Assembly (NCBI GenBank): GCA_030685235.1
Contig: MU839250.1
Span: 19,011-83,010, forward strand
Reading direction: 5' to 3'
DNA length: 64,000 bases
DNA from: Copromyces sp. CBS 386.78
Taxonomy: Eukaryota; Ascomycota; Sordariomycetes; Sordariales; Sordariaceae
The position numbers were made by a program, and so were the translations under genes. Shown one piece after another: positions 60,910 to 64,000 of the stretch; position 1 is the stretch's first letter; each line of letters starts with the position of its first letter. The notes under the pieces were generated by a model that did no database searches, had not been told where the DNA came from, and worked only from the letters and a program-made list of their open reading frames with translations.

Positions 60910-62249
60910 AAGAATGTCTTTTCGCACCGTCATGAAAGTCTTCCTGCACCGTCACCCCACCCATCCCGCGCACTAAGTATACGCTAATGCACACCAAAAT
61001 TCTTGAGCCAATCAAATCGCTCGCATCTATTCTAAGTCTCCACGCTCTTATTCTTAGCGTTAGTAAACCGTACCGCGCCCGCCAAGCCCCCAGATTTCAA
61101 CCCATTATATATTCTAACCCTTATACAAGCTAGATTTTGTAATCGTTACGATTTATATTATTGTATTGTATCGCTTCCTCTATTACTATTACTATTACCA
61201 CCCTCCCTATAATTAATTAAATTACTATCGTACGTATTACGAAATATTATTAAGTAAATAAAGCGTTGGTATTTATTAATAGTAAGAAATAATCCGTTAT
61301 TTTTTCTATGTATTTCCCTAGCTAATAGTAATGTAGATGGCCGATATAGCGATTTAGCCGACGGGCGTATACTTCGCTATAATACCCCCTTTACTCTAGA
61401 ACTTCGCGCTCCCCGATTGATTGCGCTAATTAATATTTAAGCTCCCCCTCCCTCGATAGTTCTAGCGCGTATATAAGCATTATAACCTCGCTTTCGTAGC
61501 CGTTCCCCGGGACGAAATAACGTTTTAAGGCCTTTTCGTAGCCGTTAGCCTATAATTTCGACGCGCTTAGCGCCTTCTATCTACTAAAATTAATTTTTAT
61601 AGGAGGGTATTAATTTAGAAGTAGAGGATAGAGCCGATTGCGAACTACAGAGGAGGGGATTTGGCCGCCCCTGCGGCAATATATAATAGGCAAGAGGAGG
61701 AAGTATAAAGGGAGGAGGCAGATTTATACGGGGTAGGGGAAGTATGCTAACTACCCTAACTAGCACTTAACGGCGTAGTATATAGATCGCTAGTATATAA
61801 AGCTATTATTAGGATTCGCTAGTAGTTAGAGTATTCGATTATATAATAAATATTAAATAGATTATTATTATATAAATTAATATAGATTGAGTACGATTAA
61901 TTAATCGCTTAATTAAGCGATATACGATTGTACGATATACGACCGTACTACTAATGCCTTATAAAGTGCGTTATAAAATATATTATAAAGTAGCTAATTT
62001 ATATATAGATCTGGGTGTAGATTTAGGTATATATTTGGGTGGGCTGGATACGTGATATTTTATGAAAGAATGTAATGCTAAGATTTTTGGGCGAAATTTA
62101 TGAAAGAATATTGCTACTAAGTTAAGTATAGAGATTCAAATAGATGCGAGCGATTTGATTGGCTCAAAAATTTTAGCGTGCCTTGGCGCGCGGGATGGGT
62201 GGAGTGACGGTGCCGGAAGACTTTCATGACGGTGCGAAAAGACATTCTC
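60910..62249. mobile_element. Non-autonomous Mutator-like element (internal deletion derivative)
   Basis: 1340 bp with perfect 8-bp duplication TTTATTAT (60902-60909 and 62250-62257). The ends are AAGAATGTC / GAGAATGTC, with TIRs over 100 bp. Left 60910-61373 matches the right end of the element at 15395-19081, and right 61374-62249 matches its left end. The junction lies between ACGGGCGTAT and TTCGCTATAA. About 2.2 kb carrying the transposase is missing. Ends are little RIPed. Confidence 0.85.
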
Positions 62250-62257
62250 TTTATTAT

Positions 62258-63906
62258 TATTTTATTAAAGGTTTTTTAATAATAGCGGTACTATTATACG
62301 ACTTTACGAAAAAAAATGCGGAATAGGTATAGATTATAGTATAATAATCTACTTTTGAAATTTTAAAGGCCGTATTTACTAATAGACTAACCCTATAGAT
62401 CTACAATTAGTTTAGGAAGACGGTCGTCGAAACCGATATTTCGAATTAGGCTTCTAGAAATACCCTTTCCTAATACGGGGATAATAGCGAATTTTATTTA
62501 ATTACATACTTTTTAGTACAGTATTTAATAGCGGAGTATAATTATAATATTTACGATAAAGAGTTTTTCGCTATTATTAAAATATTAGAGGAATAACGCT
62601 TAGAATTAGAGGGTACTTAATAACTTTTTAATATTATTATAGATTATAAGAATTTAAAGACTTTTACAACGAATAAGCAATTTATATTCTATTATATATA
62701 GTAGTTATAATTTCTATTATAATTTAATTTCTCGATTTTCTATATATTAGGATTATAGAATTTCCGCCCTAATATATTTAATAGAAAGTTAAAGGATATA
62801 CTTCTAAATATAAACGATTATTATTTAAAAGTAAAAAATTATAAATTTATTAATTCCGCCCGCTTTAAAGAGGGTTATTTCTCTTTATTAGCTATAACGA
62901 TTAGCAATGACTTCGATTTTAATAAAGAAATATTCTTTCTTTCCTTAGATATTTTAGAGGAATTAGATAAATTAATTAACAATATTATTAACGAAAATTA
63001 CAATCGGTTAATTTTAATATAGGAGGCCGTTAATTATTTAAAGGACTTAGGTCGTACCGAATAGCACCCTTATATTAAAAAGAAATTTAGGGTTACTTTC
63101 GCCGAATATTCTACGGCGGGAAGTAAAGCTTACTATAAAGGGAGGGTATTTATCGACCCTAATAATACTACTACCTATTTATTATTTATCTACCACGCTT
63201 ATTTATTATTAATAGCCGGCTATTTAAATAAAAATAAAACTTAAGTATAAATAAACGAATATTAATATTAATTAAGTATAGTAGAAGCCGTTAAGGCCTA
63301 TTAAAAAGGTTATTTAGTATATTCGAAGACGAAGGTATTACGACGAATTATAGTAAATTATTTTAAATTTATACTTATAGCCTATATATTATAAATAGAT
63401 ATTTCGGTTAATTATATTTCTCCATTATTAGAAAGTTTATATTTGGGCTAGAAATTTAAATATATTGCTATTATTATAGATTAATTAATAAAAATACGTT
63501 ACTATATTCCGATTATTATTATAGAAGCGGAAGAATTAACAGATTATTTTATTAATTATATTTATACCTTTTACAGCCTAATTAATACCGTTATTTCCGA
63601 CTGCGGTTCGTAATTCATTTCTCTTTTTTAATTTACTATTTATAAGCGCTTAATTATTAAAAAATTATTAAACTCTATTTTCTACCTATAGACAAATATT
63701 TAGACGGAGCGTATTAATGTAAAGATGGAGTATTATTTACGAATCTTCGTTAATTAGGTATAAATAGATTAAGTACGATAATTACTATTAATAGAATTCG
63801 TAAGTAATAATATAGTATCCGAGACTACGGATATAATTCCTTTCTTTACTAATTATAGTTTTTACCTCCGTATAGGTATTAAATTAGTAGCGGTCGTATT
63901 ATTAAA
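62258..63906 (+). pseudogene. Gypsy-C RT end, RNase H and integrase
   Basis: The RT frame resumes (FIKGFLIIAVLLYDF), then RNase H with YNYNIYDKEFFAII near 62538-62580, a pre-integrase linker, and an integrase core near 63350-63860 containing a DCGSQFIS stretch near 63598-63622. Fewer stops than the Gypsy-A copies. Cut at 63907 by a TIR element. Confidence 0.85.
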
Positions 63907-64000
63907 GAGAACATCTTTCTGCACTGCCATAAAAGTCTTACGACACTGTCGCCCCACCCTTCCCGCCCGCCAAGGCACGCCAATGCACCCCAAAATTTTT
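63907..64000 (+). mobile_element. Left end of a Mutator-like TIR element
   Basis: Begins GAGAACATCTTTCTGCACTG. ATCTT and GTCTT lie at TIR positions 7 and 29. It continues with GCCCCACCC and CACCCCAAAATTTTT, as in the other Mutator-like termini. Expected target copy TTATTAAA at 63899-63906. Almost no RIP here. The rest is outside the window. Confidence 0.85.

Larger units (their letters stand above)
56254..64000 (+). mobile_element. Gypsy-C LTR retrotransposon, 3' end outside window
   Basis: 5' LTR (56254-56475), then leader, gag, protease, RT, RNase H and integrase, all plus strand. It is related to Gypsy-A (similar LTR ends, the same AACTATTACGCTACG-like leader motif, homologous gag and pol). 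It is interrupted by a MITE in gag, a Mutator-like derivative in RT and another TIR element in integrase. Confidence 0.85.

Noticed and set aside
1..64000. CRISPR arrays, tRNA or rRNA genes
   Set aside because: The tandem arrays have no spacer structure and the organism type is fungal. No cloverleaf-like or rRNA-like sequence was noticed by eye; tRNAscan and barrnap would settle it.

Overview
This window reads as a gene-free, AT-rich compartment of a filamentous ascomycete (Pezizomycotina). Almost all of it is transposon sequence carrying the mark of repeat-induced point mutation (RIP). CA and TG are scarce, TA is everywhere and CG is kept. Coding frames are full of TAA/TAG where Gln codons are expected, and catalytic residues have changed in the RIP direction (Asp to Asn, Cys and His to Tyr). 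I found no intact host gene, rRNA, tRNA or CRISPR array. Family letters (Gypsy-A, -B, -C, -D) are local labels. I saw the RIP bias by eye and did not compute it.

Layout, left to right. 1-356 is the right end of a terminal-inverted-repeat (TIR) element. 357-2516 is the reverse transcriptase to integrase part of a minus-strand Gypsy-B element. Its 5' half, with gag and 5' LTR, reappears at 35346-38906. The two halves appear to be separated by one insertion, 2517-35345, which I read as a minus-strand Helitron. It has a Rep/helicase pseudogene, a 3' hairpin and asymmetric terminal inverted repeats, as described for the HELITRON2 group. The Helitron itself holds two Gypsy-A elements in opposite orientation (7139-14559 minus, target duplication TTGCG; 23825-31306 plus, target duplication TTAAC) and a Mutator-like element (15395-19081, target duplication TTCTTATA). 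About 7 kb of further Helitron DNA beyond the Rep/helicase holds repeats and unidentified decayed frames.

The right half is a second nest. A decayed coding region (38912-40105) with a MITE is followed by a truncated LTR (40106-40402), cut by a TIR fragment, cut by Gypsy-D (LTR 40428-40644). Gypsy-D gag is split by a complete Gypsy-B element (41149-55861, target duplication CCTCG). That element contains a Tad-like LINE (43086-50417, 13-bp target duplication) and an almost unmutated solo LTR (53191-53414, target duplication GGAAT). Gypsy-C starts at 56254 and runs off the window. It carries a MITE in gag (57638-58064), a deletion-derivative Mutator-like element in the reverse transcriptase (60910-62249) and the start of another TIR element in the integrase (63907).

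The most useful observations are the Helitron with its termini, a TIR layout of two motifs 22 bp apart shared by seven TIR elements that links the MITEs to the Mutator-like element, and a record of insertion before, between and after rounds of RIP. Nothing here should make a working protein. The region is best read as a heterochromatic AT-isochore, possibly centromeric or subtelomeric.
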